From Haladaptatus salinisoli (GTDB taxonomy: Archaea; Halobacteriota; Halobacteria; Halobacteriales; Haladaptataceae), in contig NZ_CP085327.1 in NCBI RefSeq assembly GCF_020614375.1, positions 2,716,823-2,780,822 of the forward strand: a stretch of DNA of 64,000 nucleotides, written 5' to 3'. How positions within the stretch are numbered: position 1 is the stretch's first letter; each line of letters starts with the position of its first letter. This document shows positions 10,308 to 18,971 of this stretch, piece by piece. The position numbers and the translations under genes are program-made. Below the pieces are notes generated by a model. That model was not told the origin of the DNA and made no database searches. It saw nothing but the letters and a program-made list of their open reading frames with translations.

Positions 10308-10324
10308 ACTACGGTGGTTGTAGT
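10308..10324. promoter_or_regulatory. candidate operator, inverted repeat ACTAC-N7-GTAGT
   Basis: A perfect inverted repeat with 5-bp arms and a 7-bp spacer (ACTAC, GGTGGTT, GTAGT) lies just upstream of the BRE/TATA of the transporter operon. A further half-site-like ACTACAC is at 10343-10349. The size and spacing resemble sites bound by TrmB-family regulators, but the exact TrmB consensus known from Halobacterium (TACT-N7/8-GAGTA) is not matched, so the binding protein is an inference. Confidence 0.4.
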
Positions 10325-10597
10325 GTTTTCTGGTCACGCCGTACTACACTCGCGTGGATTGAATACAGGGCGTGTAAAACTGTTTATGGCCGATGACTAT
10401 CATTTAAGCATCCCGCGCAGTAAAGCGCGACGCGCCGACGCTGACGACTCCGAGCCGAACGCCGTTTTTGTGCCGCGGATACACCAAACACTTCAGATAA
10501 ATACGACCATCTCAAACCTGTACGAAATCGTAGATAGTTCGCTCGCGCCTCGGCGGAGTCCTCTCGACCCGCGCCGGGCGCGATTTAGTCGGCGGCG
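10325..10597. other. AT-richer intergenic stretch upstream of the ABC operon
   Basis: With the promoter elements just before it, this makes a 336-bp gap. It is clearly richer in A+T than its surroundings. A short plus-strand frame starting ATG at 10386 (71 codons, MADDYHLSI...) has an AT-rich TGAATAC about 26 nt upstream, so a small leaderless gene is conceivable. The frame runs into arginine-rich sequence and matches nothing I recognise, so it is not called as a gene. Confidence 0.35.
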
Positions 10598-11587
10598 TTA
10601 GATGTTCGCTATCCCGCGCGACCAGACCGGCGACTTCGGGGATTCGAGCCGTTCTATCTCCTCGTCCGTGAGCGAGACGTCGATGGACTCGACGTTCTCC
10701 TCCAGGTGGTCGACGGTTCGGGGGCCGACGATGGGCGAATCGACCACGGGTTTGTGGAGCAGCCACGCGAGGCTGACCTGCGCCGGCGTGACGCCCTTCT
10801 CCTCGGCGATGGCCCGTACCTCTGCCAGCACGGCCCAGTTCTCGTCGGTGAACCGCGCCTCGGTGTGTTCGTCCTCCGCCGCGCGACCCTCGGTGACCTC
10901 CTCCTCGTCGCGGTCGTACTTCCCGGTCAGGAAGCCGCCCGCCAGCGGCGACCACGGGATGACGCCGATTCCCTCCGACTCGCAGACGGGGAGGACGTTC
11001 TGTTCCTCGTGACGGTCGACGAGGTTGTACTCCGGTTGCATGCAGGTGAACCGCTCGTAACCTCGGCGGTCGCTCTCGTAGAGCGCCTTGGTGAACTGCC
11101 ACGCGGCCATCGTGCTCGCGCCGACGTAGCGGACTTTCCCCGTCTCGACGAGGTGGTCGAGCGCCGAGAGCGTCTCCTCGATGGGCGTCGTCTCGTCCCA
11201 GCGGTGAATCTGGTAGAGGTCGATGTAGTCGGTGCCGAGGCGGTCGAGGCTCGCCTCCGCCTGGTCCAAGATGTGCTTCCGGGAGAGTCCCTGCCCGTTC
11301 GGGTAGTCGCCCATCTTCCCGAACACCTTCGTGGCGACGACGAGTTCGTCGCGGTTGCGCCCCTCGATGGCTTTTCCGACAATTTCCTCGCTCTCGCCGT
11401 GCGAGTAGACGTTCGCCGTGTCGAGGAAATTGATGCCCATCTCCAGCGCGCGGTCGATGAGTTCGAGGCTCGCTTCCTCGTCGTTCATCATCCACGGCTG
11501 GTCGCTGCCGAAGTTCATACAGCCCAGACAGAGGCGCGATACTTCGAGGCCCGTGTTCCCCAGTTTCGTGTACTCCATCTCCGTCAT
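10598..11587 (-). CDS. aldo/keto reductase
   Basis: A 329-residue (beta/alpha)8 NADPH-dependent oxidoreductase. The N-terminal LGNTGLEVSRLCLGCMNFGS motif, the catalytic tetrad region with FLDTANVYSHGESEE (Asp and Tyr), the Lys in VVATKVFG and the His in YQIHRWD identify the family. The C-terminal NADPH-binding part includes VGPRTVDHLEENV. The ATG at 11587 is supported by a TATA-like CCTATACTT centred about 27 nt upstream; the longer frame adds an arginine-rich extension. It is the YajO/voltage-gated-channel-beta-like subgroup by general look, and the substrate is unknown. Confidence 0.88.
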   Translation of the reverse strand: MTEMEYTKLGNTGLEVSRLCLGCMNFGSDQPWMMNDEEASLELIDRALEMGINFLDTANVYSHGESEEIVGKAIEGRNRDELVVATKVFGKMGDYPNGQGLSRKHILDQAEASLDRLGTDYIDLYQIHRWDETTPIEETLSALDHLVETGKVRYVGASTMAAWQFTKALYESDRRGYERFTCMQPEYNLVDRHEEQNVLPVCESEGIGVIPWSPLAGGFLTGKYDRDEEEVTEGRAAEDEHTEARFTDENWAVLAEVRAIAEEKGVTPAQVSLAWLLHKPVVDSPIVGPRTVDHLEENVESIDVSLTDEEIERLESPKSPVWSRGIANI

Positions 11588-11790
11588 GGCTAGGGGGTTG
11601 TCCGGGCGAAAGTATAGGGTTGTGGGCGGACGGGCGAGGGTGAACGGCCTCCGGCGGGGAACGTTCGGGGCTATCGGAGTTGCCGTCCCGACGAGTCGGC
11701 GACTCCGAGGAACGAGCGAACCGTCCGAAATCCGCGGACCACCCTCCCCCGCCCGAACACTCAAACTACCGGACCCCCAACCCCTCACCG

Positions 11791-12579
11791 ATGCTAGACG
11801 ACTTGCGGAGGCCCGAGTACACGGGGGAGAATAGGTGCTGGCCCTGCACGGCTTCGAACGCCGTACTTCTTCTCCTCGCGTGCGCGAGCGTCGCCCGACT
11901 GCTCCCCGCGAAGCGCGCCCGACGCCTCGGCGTCGCCTCGGTGCTCGGACTCGTCGGCGGTGCTACCATCGCGCTTCGGGGCTACCTCGTCCCCGGAACG
12001 CCGCGGTTCGCGCCACGACTCGTCGACGTGCTCGCGGGCGAACCGACGCGACCGACCGAAGCCGGATCGCTCGCGGGGGAGGCGGCCGACGACGCGGGGG
12101 AGCGCGCGCTGGACGCGCTCCTGGCCGAGGGAGTCGTCCACGCGGTCGGCGACTCCCTCCACCTCGACGAACGATTCAGAAGCGACTGGCGCGCGGCGAT
12201 GCGCCGCGTTCGGGAGCGCGACCTCGCGCCGGCGGTGAGCGACGCCGCCCCCGTCCCCGTCGACGTCGAACTCGTCGAGGGCGGCGACTGGGTCGTCGTC
12301 TCGGCGGGCGGCCCCGAAAGCGAACGGTGGCTTTCGCGGCCCGTCGCGATCGCCGAGGTGGCGGCGGTGCGGGCGCTGGCGGAGTCGGGCGTCGACCCCG
12401 CGGTCCGCGCGCAGTCGGCGTCCCCGCTCCGGGCGTTCCTCCGCGAGTGTCCGGACTGCGACGTGGAACTCGAAGAGACGACCGCCGACCGCTGTTGCGG
12501 CAGCGGGACGAGTCCCCTCTCGCCGCCCGACGAGGTGCTCGCGTGTCCGGCGTGCGACCGGTACGTCTTCAGGTTCTGA
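11791..12579 (+). CDS. haloarchaeal membrane protein with C-terminal zinc-ribbon-like cysteines
   Basis: A 262-residue protein with two predicted membrane spans near the N-terminus (NAVLLLLACASVARLL and a glycine-rich second span around residues 55-70), a long acidic cytoplasmic-type domain, and a C-terminal cysteine cluster (CPDCD, CC, CPACD) that could bind zinc. I do not recognise a named domain. The ATG at 11791 follows a TCAAACTA element by about 27 nt. It is divergent from the aldo/keto reductase and convergent with the TrmB-like regulator. Confidence 0.6.
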   Translation: MLDDLRRPEYTGENRCWPCTASNAVLLLLACASVARLLPAKRARRLGVASVLGLVGGATIALRGYLVPGTPRFAPRLVDVLAGEPTRPTEAGSLAGEAADDAGERALDALLAEGVVHAVGDSLHLDERFRSDWRAAMRRVRERDLAPAVSDAAPVPVDVELVEGGDWVVVSAGGPESERWLSRPVAIAEVAAVRALAESGVDPAVRAQSASPLRAFLRECPDCDVELEETTADRCCGSGTSPLSPPDEVLACPACDRYVFRF

Positions 12580-12592
12580 CGTTCGTCGCGTT

Positions 12593-13654
12593 TTACCGCT
12601 CGTAAGCGGGCGGTTCGTCGGTTCCGACTCGAATCTCGTGCGCCTCGATATCTTCGAGGGCGGCGACCTGCCCGCCGACCGTGACCGTGCCGTTCTCCGT
12701 CTCGACCGACATCCCGGCGACGCGCTCGCCGCCTTCGAACGAGAAGCCGACGACCTTGCCGCGAACGACTCGCTCCCGTCCGCTCTCGATGTCGCGGCCC
12801 TTGATGGTCGCGTAGAACTCCCCCTCAAGTTCCTGAATCTCCTTGACGCACCGCCGGATGGAGGCGTAGCGCCGGGGGAATCCCCTGTCGCTCCCGTCCG
12901 CGAAGAGGGTTCGCTCCGCGGTGGTCCAGAGGACGGTGCCGAAGAAGCCGGAGACGAGAAAGCCCAGCGCGGAGCGATTGAAGATGACGCCGTACCGGTC
13001 GCGGTCGTCGCGCAGGGCGTCCTGCGTGGCGTACATCGAGTACTCGCCGTCCGCCACCGCGACGACGGGCGTGGTGATACCCCGGCGAGCGCGGACGGTC
13101 GTCGCCACGGCGTCGTAGTCGAACTCCTCGGGTTCGGGCGCTTCAGAGGCCGGCGTGACGAGCAGTTCCGTGCTCACGCCGGAGTCGATGGCGGCGGCGA
13201 GGTCGTCCTCGAACCGTTCGAGCAGGTCGGGCGTCAGCGACAGCGCGAGTTCGTACTCCGCCTCGTCGATGACGTCTTCGAGGTAGCGGAGGATGGTCGA
13301 ACGCGATTTCACCAGCGAGACGGCTTCGGTGTCCCGCGTCGGGGCGGTGTAGCGGTCTTCGAGGTTCGATATCATGTCGCGGAGCGACGACTGCACGTCG
13401 GAGAAGGCCTCCTCTGGGTCGATGGCGATGACCTTCATCGGGCGGGATTCGCGGAGTTCGACGAGTCCGCGGTCGCTCAGACTCCGGACGGTGTCGTACA
13501 CCCGCGGCTGCGGGATGTCCGTGCGCTCCGCGATTTCGCTCGCGGTCAGTCGTCCGTGTTCGAGCACCGTGAGGTAGGCGTCGATCTCGTACTCCCCGAG
13601 GTTGAACCGTTCTCCGACTCGTTCGAGCGTCAGATAGAGGTCGTCGGAGGTCAT
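12593..13654 (-). CDS. TrmB family transcriptional regulator
   Basis: A 353-residue regulator with an N-terminal winged helix-turn-helix of TrmB type (about residues 15-80: [15 protein letters not shown], then [21 protein letters not shown]) and a C-terminal sugar-binding TrmB domain from about residue 105. In haloarchaea TrmB proteins sense sugars and control sugar uptake, glycolysis and gluconeogenesis. The ATG at 13654 is chosen because a TATA box lies 24-30 nt upstream; the alternative start at 13672 would be only a few bases from it. The nearby sugar ABC locus is a candidate target, as the ACTAC repeat there suggests. Confidence 0.88.
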   Translation of the reverse strand: MTSDDLYLTLERVGERFNLGEYEIDAYLTVLEHGRLTASEIAERTDIPQPRVYDTVRSLSDRGLVELRESRPMKVIAIDPEEAFSDVQSSLRDMISNLEDRYTAPTRDTEAVSLVKSRSTILRYLEDVIDEAEYELALSLTPDLLERFEDDLAAAIDSGVSTELLVTPASEAPEPEEFDYDAVATTVRARRGITTPVVAVADGEYSMYATQDALRDDRDRYGVIFNRSALGFLVSGFFGTVLWTTAERTLFADGSDRGFPRRYASIRRCVKEIQELEGEFYATIKGRDIESGRERVVRGKVVGFSFEGGERVAGMSVETENGTVTVGGQVAALEDIEAHEIRVGTDEPPAYER

Positions 13655-13677
13655 TACCAAGAGCAAATCCACGGAGG

Positions 13678-13684
13678 ATTATAG
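13678..13684 (-). promoter_or_regulatory. TATA box of the TrmB-like gene
   Basis: The minus strand reads TTACTATAATCC with the box centred about 27 nt before the ATG at 13654. This spacing fixes the start and implies a leaderless mRNA. Confidence 0.65.
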
Positions 13685-13775
13685 TAACCCACCTTTTCGC
13701 ACCACGCTTTTACGACGCCCGAGGGGCGGCGCTCGCGTCGCCGGCTTCGGTCCCGACCGCGGCGAACGGTCGGTT

Positions 13776-14522
13776 TCACATGTACATGCGGTCGTTCGGG
13801 CGCTCGGTCTCCTGCGCCGTCTCCAGTCGCGCCGCGAGTTCCGCGTAGTACTCGCTCACCTCCTCGGCGAACTCCTCCAGCGGACCGGTGTCGACCGAGA
13901 TTCCGTACACGTCGCGGACGGCGTCGATGAGTCGCAGGGCCGCCTCCACGTCCGGCGTCTGAGCGTGGACGGGGGTGACGTACACCCCGGTCGTGAGCGA
14001 CGAGTCGAGTCCTCGGGCGACGAGGGTGGCCTTCGTCCCGTCGAGGAAGCCGCGACCCATCCCCGGAATATCGACGCCGTCGAGCCGTTTCTCGCGGTAG
14101 TCGTCCGTGGCAACGAAGAAGACCCGGTGTTCCTCGGGGCCGTGCGGAACCGGAATGCCGGAGAGGACGGCTATCTCCTCCACGCCGTTCCCCTGCGTCC
14201 AGTCGAGGATGGCGCTGGCGAACGAGTCGGCGGCCCAGACCGGAACGAACAGTTCGCCGACGAGCACCGTCAGGTCGAGGCCCGGCCGGGAGAACAGTCG
14301 GGTGTGGTGGTGCGGACGTCCGTTCTGGAACGGCGTGATGGCGGGTAGTCGCTCGGCGGTGACGTGGCCGGTCTCCTCGAGGTCGAGGCGCTCGACGAGA
14401 TACTGGACCGCGGTCAGTCCGGCGAGTCCGAACTCCGAAAATCCGGCCAACAGGGTTTCGCTCGGTTCCTCGTCGTGGCGTATCTCGAACGAGACGCGCG
14501 AGGATGGTGGGTTAGTGCTCAT
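13776..14522 (-). CDS. PAC2 family (proteasome assembly chaperone-like) protein
   Basis: A 248-residue protein of the archaeal PAC2/COG1938 family related to proteasome assembly chaperones. Family features are the LLAGFSEFGLAGLTAVQYL opening around residues 24-42, VLVGELFVPVWAADSFASAILDW, and the IAVLSGIPVP strand near residue 117, with a helical C-terminus rich in Glu. No catalytic residues are known for the family. A TATA-like GAACTAAGT lies about 28 nt before the ATG. It is divergent from the MscS channel gene. Confidence 0.78.
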   Translation of the reverse strand: MSTNPPSSRVSFEIRHDEEPSETLLAGFSEFGLAGLTAVQYLVERLDLEETGHVTAERLPAITPFQNGRPHHHTRLFSRPGLDLTVLVGELFVPVWAADSFASAILDWTQGNGVEEIAVLSGIPVPHGPEEHRVFFVATDDYREKRLDGVDIPGMGRGFLDGTKATLVARGLDSSLTTGVYVTPVHAQTPDVEAALRLIDAVRDVYGISVDTGPLEEFAEEVSEYYAELAARLETAQETERPNDRMYM

Positions 14523-14599
14523 GGTTCGCGTTCGACGCGCCGGGACTTAGTTCACACCGCTGTCGGTGCGGTTACACACGGGGAGCGAAAATGGAGAGC

Positions 14600-14608
14600 T
14601 TTTACTAA
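14600..14608 (+). promoter_or_regulatory. TATA-like element of the MscS gene
   Basis: CTTTTACTAAG in an otherwise GC-rich spacer, centred about 26 nt before the ATG at 14630, as expected for a leaderless haloarchaeal promoter. Confidence 0.5.
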
Positions 14609-14629
14609 GACCGGTGTGAGGGGAGAGTC

Positions 14630-15601
14630 ATGCCGACGCTCGAAGGTCTGCTCGGCGACGTCGCTCGGTGGCTCGGAGATGTCGGTAGTTTTCCGGTCGC
14701 GGGCGTCGCCGTCACGGACGTCCTCCTCGCCGCGCTGTACGTTCTCCTCGGGTGGTACGTCTCGAAGTTGGTCGTCAGCCTCGTCGGACGGCAGGTCGCG
14801 CGCCGGTTCCGCAGGCCGAGCGTCACGAAGACGATTCTACGGGGGATTCGCGGCGCGATTCTGCTCGTCGCGATGGGGTTCGCGGCGGGGCGGTTGAACT
14901 TGGGGTCGTCGGAGATCCTGGTGTCGGTGACGGTGTTCTCCGCGGCGGTCGGTCTCGTCCTCGCGCCCATCATCGGGAGCGTCATCAACGGGCTGTTCGT
15001 GCTGGCCGACCAACCCTACGAGATCGGCGACCTCATCGAACTCGTCGACGACAGCGCGCCGGACGCCGGAACGCGGGGGTACGTCGAGGACATCACCCTC
15101 CGGTACACCAAGATATTCACGCTCGAAAACACCTTCCTCGTCATCCCGAACGCGACGATGCGCGAGCGCGACGTGATAAACTACTCCGCCGAGGACACCC
15201 GCTCTCGGCTCTCGCTCCAACTGCTCGTCACCTACGAGGGCGACCTCCAAGAAGCGCGAGCCATCATGGAACGGGCCGCCCGGGAGACGCCGGAAGTCGT
15301 TTCGGCCGGCCCCGACATCCGCATCGGAAGCGCGCGCTACCCGAGCGACCCGGTGGCGAACATCAGGGACTACGCCGACCACGGCGTCCTCCTCGACCTG
15401 CGCTACTGGGTGAAAGACCCCTACAACATGCTCCGAGTCAGGTCGCGGATACTGGAGCGAATCTGGGACGAGATCGAGGACGCGGACGTGGATTTCGCCT
15501 ACCCCCACTCGCACCTCGTCTTCGACGACACGAGCGGCATCGCGCGGGTGTCGGTGGACCCCGAGCGCGCACGTCACCCGGTCGAGTTCGACGACCGCTA
15601 A
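14630..15601 (+). CDS. mechanosensitive ion channel family protein (MscS)
   Basis: A 323-residue small-conductance mechanosensitive channel. It has membrane spans around residues 22-45 (VTDVLLAALYVLLGWYV), 70-90 and 97-125, the last forming the pore-lining helix with small residues (VFSAAVGLVLAPIIGSVINGLF). The conserved beta domain follows (PYEIGDLIEL, then VEDITLRYTKIFT and NTFLVIPNA), and then a C-terminal alpha/beta cage. It releases solutes under hypo-osmotic stress, a clear need in a halophile. The last four bases overlap the convergent universal stress gene. Confidence 0.9.
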   Translation: MPTLEGLLGDVARWLGDVGSFPVAGVAVTDVLLAALYVLLGWYVSKLVVSLVGRQVARRFRRPSVTKTILRGIRGAILLVAMGFAAGRLNLGSSEILVSVTVFSAAVGLVLAPIIGSVINGLFVLADQPYEIGDLIELVDDSAPDAGTRGYVEDITLRYTKIFTLENTFLVIPNATMRERDVINYSAEDTRSRLSLQLLVTYEGDLQEARAIMERAARETPEVVSAGPDIRIGSARYPSDPVANIRDYADHGVLLDLRYWVKDPYNMLRVRSRILERIWDEIEDADVDFAYPHSHLVFDDTSGIARVSVDPERARHPVEFDDR

Positions 15602-15996
15602 CCGACCGTGATGAGTTCGCAGTCGACCTTCTCCCTGAGGAAGTTCTCGATGTCCGGGTCGTCCACCAGTCGGCGAATCGCGCGCCGCCATCGTCCCATC
15701 TGCTTGCGGCCGATGACGACCACGTCGGCGCGCGTCGCCGCGATCTCCTCGAGAATCGTCTCCTCGATCAAGAAGCCGTCGCGGACGACGTAGCGGGCGT
15801 TGGTTATCCGACCGAACGCCGACTCGACGGTGCGTTTCAACTCGGTTCTCGTCGCGTCGTTCCCCCGGTGGTAGAGGTTGACGTGTAAGACCGTGAGGTC
15901 GGCGTCACGCGTTTTCGCCACGTCGATGGCCTCGGAGAGCGTCCGACGGGAGTGGTTCGATAGCGGATACCGAACCGGGACGAGGACGCGGGTCAT
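15598..15996 (-). CDS. universal stress protein (UspA family)
   Basis: A 132-residue single-domain Usp protein. It starts with the strand MTRVLVPVRYP, has a second strand LTVLHVNLY and the alternate-fold segment ADVVVIGRKQMGRWRR near residues 90-105, which corresponds to the ATP-binding G-2x-G-9x-G(S/T) loop but with changed glycines, so ATP binding is uncertain. The reading frame stays open far upstream through the neighbouring nucleotidase gene; that extension is arginine-rich shadow sequence, so the ATG at 15996 is used. It overlaps the MscS gene tail by four bases. Confidence 0.82.
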   Translation of the reverse strand: MTRVLVPVRYPLSNHSRRTLSEAIDVAKTRDADLTVLHVNLYHRGNDATRTELKRTVESAFGRITNARYVVRDGFLIEETILEEIAATRADVVVIGRKQMGRWRRAIRRLVDDPDIENFLREKVDCELITVG

Positions 15997-16031
15997 AGGA
16001 GGTGAATCGCTCCCCACTCGGGAGAACCTTA

Positions 16032-17387
16032 CTATCGACGCGCGATGCGACCGTCGATCTCCGGGTCGACGCCGCACTCGCGGGCGTACTCCGCCAGAAC
16101 CTCGTACTGGACGTCGCCGACCGCCGCGCGGTGTTCCTCGCGGAGCGCGGGAAACTCCCGGTCGGTGTGGAGGAGGTACTCGGTCGTTGCGAGGGCGTAC
16201 GTCGCGTCCTCGCGGACGGGGTCGCCGCCGACGGTCGCCGATTCGAGGCCCCCCTCCGCCCGGTTCCAGATCAGTTCCACCCCGCTCAGGTGGGCGTGCC
16301 ACCAGTCGGGTTCGCCGAAGGTGACGGTCGCGCCGTGGGCCTGTCGGAACACGTCGAGCAGTTCCGATCCGGAGAGTTCCGCGACGGCGACCCGCTCCTG
16401 AAACGGAACGACGCTCACGAGGTCCGCGACCGTCACCTCGCCGGCGAGCGGATTTCCTTCGCGGATGCCGCCGCTGTTCTGGAGGCCGACGTCCGCGTCG
16501 GTCGCCCAGCGGTAGGCGTCGGCGACGAAGTTGCCGATTCGACTCTCCCCCCGGAACGTCGTCGCCTCGGTTCGCTCGATGGGGTCGTCGACGGTGGCGA
16601 CGACCGCGTCGAGTCCCGTCGCCGCCATGCGCTCGCGCATCGTCGCCGCCACATGGTCGTCCCGCGGCGCGTCGGCGACCGGGTGCCGGGTGACGGTCGG
16701 GTCGGAGCCGAACTCGATTTCGAGGAGGACGCGGGCGTTCACGCCGGGGCGGGTAAGGAGCGTCCCGCTCAGTCGCTCTATCTGCTCGGAGTGAACGTGC
16801 CCGCCGAGTATCACGTCCACGTCCACCGCGGCCGCGAGTTTCTCGTCGCCGCGACCGAGGTGGGACAGGGCGACGACGTACTCCGCGCCGTCGTCGCGGA
16901 GGCGGGAGGCGGCCTCTCTGGCCGCCGGAATCGGGTCGGCGAAGCGGACGTCGGTCGCGTTCGGATTCAGGTCGGGCGTCGCGGGGTCGGTCAGGCCGAA
17001 GAATCCGACCCGCGTCCCGTCGAGTTCGCGCATCGCGTGCGGGACGGTTCCGGCGGCCGCGGCGAACTGGTCGCCGTTCTCCCGGACGTTGGCGGTGAGC
17101 CACGTCTGCGGGGAGCGCCGGACGAACTCGCGGGCGCGGTCCGCGCCGTAGTCGAAGTCGTGGTTGCCGAAGGTCTCGAAGTCGGGCGAGACGGCGTCGA
17201 AGAAGTCGAGCGCCTGCGCGCCCTCCGTGACGAGCGAGAGGACGCCGGGTGACGTGTTGTCGCCGGTTCCGACCACGAGCGTCCGGTCGTCTCGGAGGCG
17301 GTCGATGCACCCCGCGAGACGGCCGATGTGGTCGGGGTCGTCGTAGGCGTTCTCGACGTCCGAGTAGTGGAGGAGACGGAGAGCCAT
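16032..17387 (-). CDS. 5'-nucleotidase / UshA-like metallophosphatase
   Basis: A 451-residue protein with an N-terminal calcineurin-like metallophosphatase domain (GTGDNTSPG, FGNHDFDYG, VVALSHLG, VILGGHVHSE) and a C-terminal 5'-nucleotidase domain from about residue 245, with the substrate-clamping ETTFRGESRIGNFVADAYR and NSGGIREG motifs. The first metal motif, normally DxH, reads HYSDVEN, so the usual histidine is replaced by Glu. There is no Tat or Sec signal from the ATG at 17387, so it is probably cytoplasmic, unlike bacterial UshA. It likely hydrolyses nucleotides or related phosphoesters. Confidence 0.85.
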   Translation of the reverse strand: MALRLLHYSDVENAYDDPDHIGRLAGCIDRLRDDRTLVVGTGDNTSPGVLSLVTEGAQALDFFDAVSPDFETFGNHDFDYGADRAREFVRRSPQTWLTANVRENGDQFAAAAGTVPHAMRELDGTRVGFFGLTDPATPDLNPNATDVRFADPIPAAREAASRLRDDGAEYVVALSHLGRGDEKLAAAVDVDVILGGHVHSEQIERLSGTLLTRPGVNARVLLEIEFGSDPTVTRHPVADAPRDDHVAATMRERMAATGLDAVVATVDDPIERTEATTFRGESRIGNFVADAYRWATDADVGLQNSGGIREGNPLAGEVTVADLVSVVPFQERVAVAELSGSELLDVFRQAHGATVTFGEPDWWHAHLSGVELIWNRAEGGLESATVGGDPVREDATYALATTEYLLHTDREFPALREEHRAAVGDVQYEVLAEYARECGVDPEIDGRIARR

Positions 17388-17469
17388 CGCCGAGAAGTCT
17401 CGGGCGGGGGACAAGGTTCCTTCGGTGCGTTCAGTACCCCTAAATCGCTGGAGTGCCAAACGAGGCGCG

Positions 17470-17709
17470 ATGAAAGAAACGACGACGCCCGACGGCGAAA
17501 CGGTCTACATCAGCACATCGGAGGGAGAGCGCGGGTCGAAGGGGGCGTTCTTCCTCGTCTATCGGTCGCCCGACGGAGAGGGTCGGTACGGCTACTTCTG
17601 TGCCAACTGCGAGACGCTGGACAACGCGATGGACTCGATGGGCCGCATCGAGTGCAACCGGTGCGGAAACCTCCGGAAGGCGACGGAATGGGACGCGGCG
17701 CACGAGTAG
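17470..17709 (+). CDS. small zinc-ribbon-like haloarchaeal protein (DUF5816-like)
   Basis: A 79-residue protein that I recognise as resembling the haloarchaeal DUF5816 family. It has two CxxC pairs (CANCETLDNAMDSMGRIECN then CGN) that could hold zinc. The body is a short beta-rich domain beginning with a TTPDGETVYIS strand. The ATG at 17470 is supported by a CCTAAATCG element centred about 27 nt upstream; the longer frame adds 15 unrelated residues. It is divergent from the nucleotidase gene. Function is unknown. Confidence 0.65.
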   Translation: MKETTTPDGETVYISTSEGERGSKGAFFLVYRSPDGEGRYGYFCANCETLDNAMDSMGRIECNRCGNLRKATEWDAAHE

Positions 17710-17751
17710 CGCGGCCGCGTCTCTTATCCCCGTGCCGACCCGAGAACCGGT

Positions 17752-18288
17752 ATGGCTTCGACCGACCAGGAGCTCGTGGACGAACTGGACAGCAGAGTCG
17801 AGACGCTCACGCTCGACGACGCGGTGCGACTGGTCGAGACCAACCATCCGAACGGCGGGCCGGGCGTCGAGCGCGAGGTGTTCGAATCCTATCTCGACGC
17901 GACCGAGTACGGCGAGGACGCGTTCACGTCGTCCTTGGAGGAGAGCCTGACCGACGCAGACTCGTGGCAGGGCGGCGGTCGCGTCTACGACCTCGGCGGC
18001 GGGCGGGTGAGCGCCTACCCGCGGCGGTGGCACGACGAACTCGGCGATACGACGGACCTCCGCGAGTACCTCCGAGTCATCGGGGACGACGCCCAAGGGT
18101 CGACCGGCTCCGAGCGCGCTGCGGTCACGGAGGACGGCGTCGCGGAGGGGATGTTGCTGGACGCGGCGGCGGCCATCGGCGGGGTGGACCACGAGGACAC
18201 GCGCGACCGGTTGAAGACGCTTCGGGACGAGGGTGAAATCGAGGCGAACCCCTCACAGCATCCGAATCCGTGGCTGCGGCTCGCCTGA
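17752..18288 (+). CDS. conserved haloarchaeal hypothetical protein
   Basis: A 178-residue acidic soluble protein with no signal peptide, membrane span or cysteine motif. The C-terminal 55 residues (AEGMLLDAAAAIGGVDHEDTRDRLKTL...) look like a winged-helix-like helical bundle, and an N-terminal helix has LDDAVRLVETNHPNGG. I do not recognise a family. A CTCTTATCC element lies about 25 nt before the ATG, consistent with a leaderless gene. It follows the zinc-ribbon gene by 42 bp on the same strand. Confidence 0.6.
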   Translation: MASTDQELVDELDSRVETLTLDDAVRLVETNHPNGGPGVEREVFESYLDATEYGEDAFTSSLEESLTDADSWQGGGRVYDLGGGRVSAYPRRWHDELGDTTDLREYLRVIGDDAQGSTGSERAAVTEDGVAEGMLLDAAAAIGGVDHEDTRDRLKTLRDEGEIEANPSQHPNPWLRLA

Positions 18289-18372
18289 TTGTTTCCATTT
18301 TCCAAATATCAAACTGTATCCGCCGAATCCTGCAAGAACACTTATTACGCGGAGTGTGGTACTCTCAAATGG

Positions 18373-18690
18373 ATGGCCCCTGTTAGCACACCACCGGCCA
18401 AGGAGGCCAGATCGATTTTCGACAGTCTCGGCTACGAGGTGTTGGACGACGGCGACGAGTTCCGGGCGAGACGGAAGTGGCGCGAGGTACGAGTCACGGC
18501 ACTCGCGGACACCGCGGACGCGCCGAAACGCGGCGAACTCCGCTGTTTCGTCACGTGGGAGGAGAACGCGTCGCGACTTCGACGGGAGTTGCGCGACTCC
18601 AATCCCGAGTACGAGTGGGCGGTCATCGCGGTTCGAGAGGGCGGAGACTACGAGGTGGCGCGTGCGCCACCTTGCCGCGTCGCGGTGTAG
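18373..18690 (+). CDS. small conserved haloarchaeal protein
   Basis: A 105-residue protein of a small haloarchaeal family whose number I cannot state with certainty. It begins [20 protein letters not shown] and has alternating strands ([41 protein letters not shown]) suggesting a small alpha/beta domain. The ATG at 18373 is chosen over one 28 codons upstream because a TATA-like CTTATTA is centred about 29 nt before it. No neighbour gives a functional hint. Confidence 0.6.
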   Translation: MAPVSTPPAKEARSIFDSLGYEVLDDGDEFRARRKWREVRVTALADTADAPKRGELRCFVTWEENASRLRRELRDSNPEYEWAVIAVREGGDYEVARAPPCRVAV

Positions 18691-18971
18691 CCACGGTCGA
18701 GACCGCTCGGCCCTCTGAAGCGAATCGATTTTTCCGTTCGGATTCTGAACGCCGGTCGACGAGCAGCGCCGGTCGCGAACGTTCGGGGGCCGTTCTTACC
18801 GGGATTCCGGCGGAAAAACGAGAAGAGAACGTACATCGCGAACCCGGAAATTCGGTGACCGCGACCACCGTTCCCCGCTGCCTCCGCTGGTTACCGGGAC
18901 GGCGAAACGCGACGTTCCGTTCGCCGAGTACGAAGACACAAACCGCGAGAGCGCGAATCGTCACGCGAACG

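Noticed and set aside
10386..10601. A 71-codon plus-strand frame upstream of the ABC operon
   Set aside because: A possible promoter element is present, but the C-terminal half is Arg-rich and antisense to the aldo/keto reductase end, and nothing supports its expression.
11680..11790. A longer start for the zinc-ribbon membrane protein
   Set aside because: The extension is Arg/Pro/Ser-rich, and a TATA-like element sits about 27 nt before the ATG at 11791.
15598..17310. A 570-codon frame that would join the universal stress protein to an upstream extension
   Set aside because: The upstream 430 codons lie in the nucleotidase gene in another frame and are almost pure Arg/Gly/Pro; only the last 132 codons match UspA.
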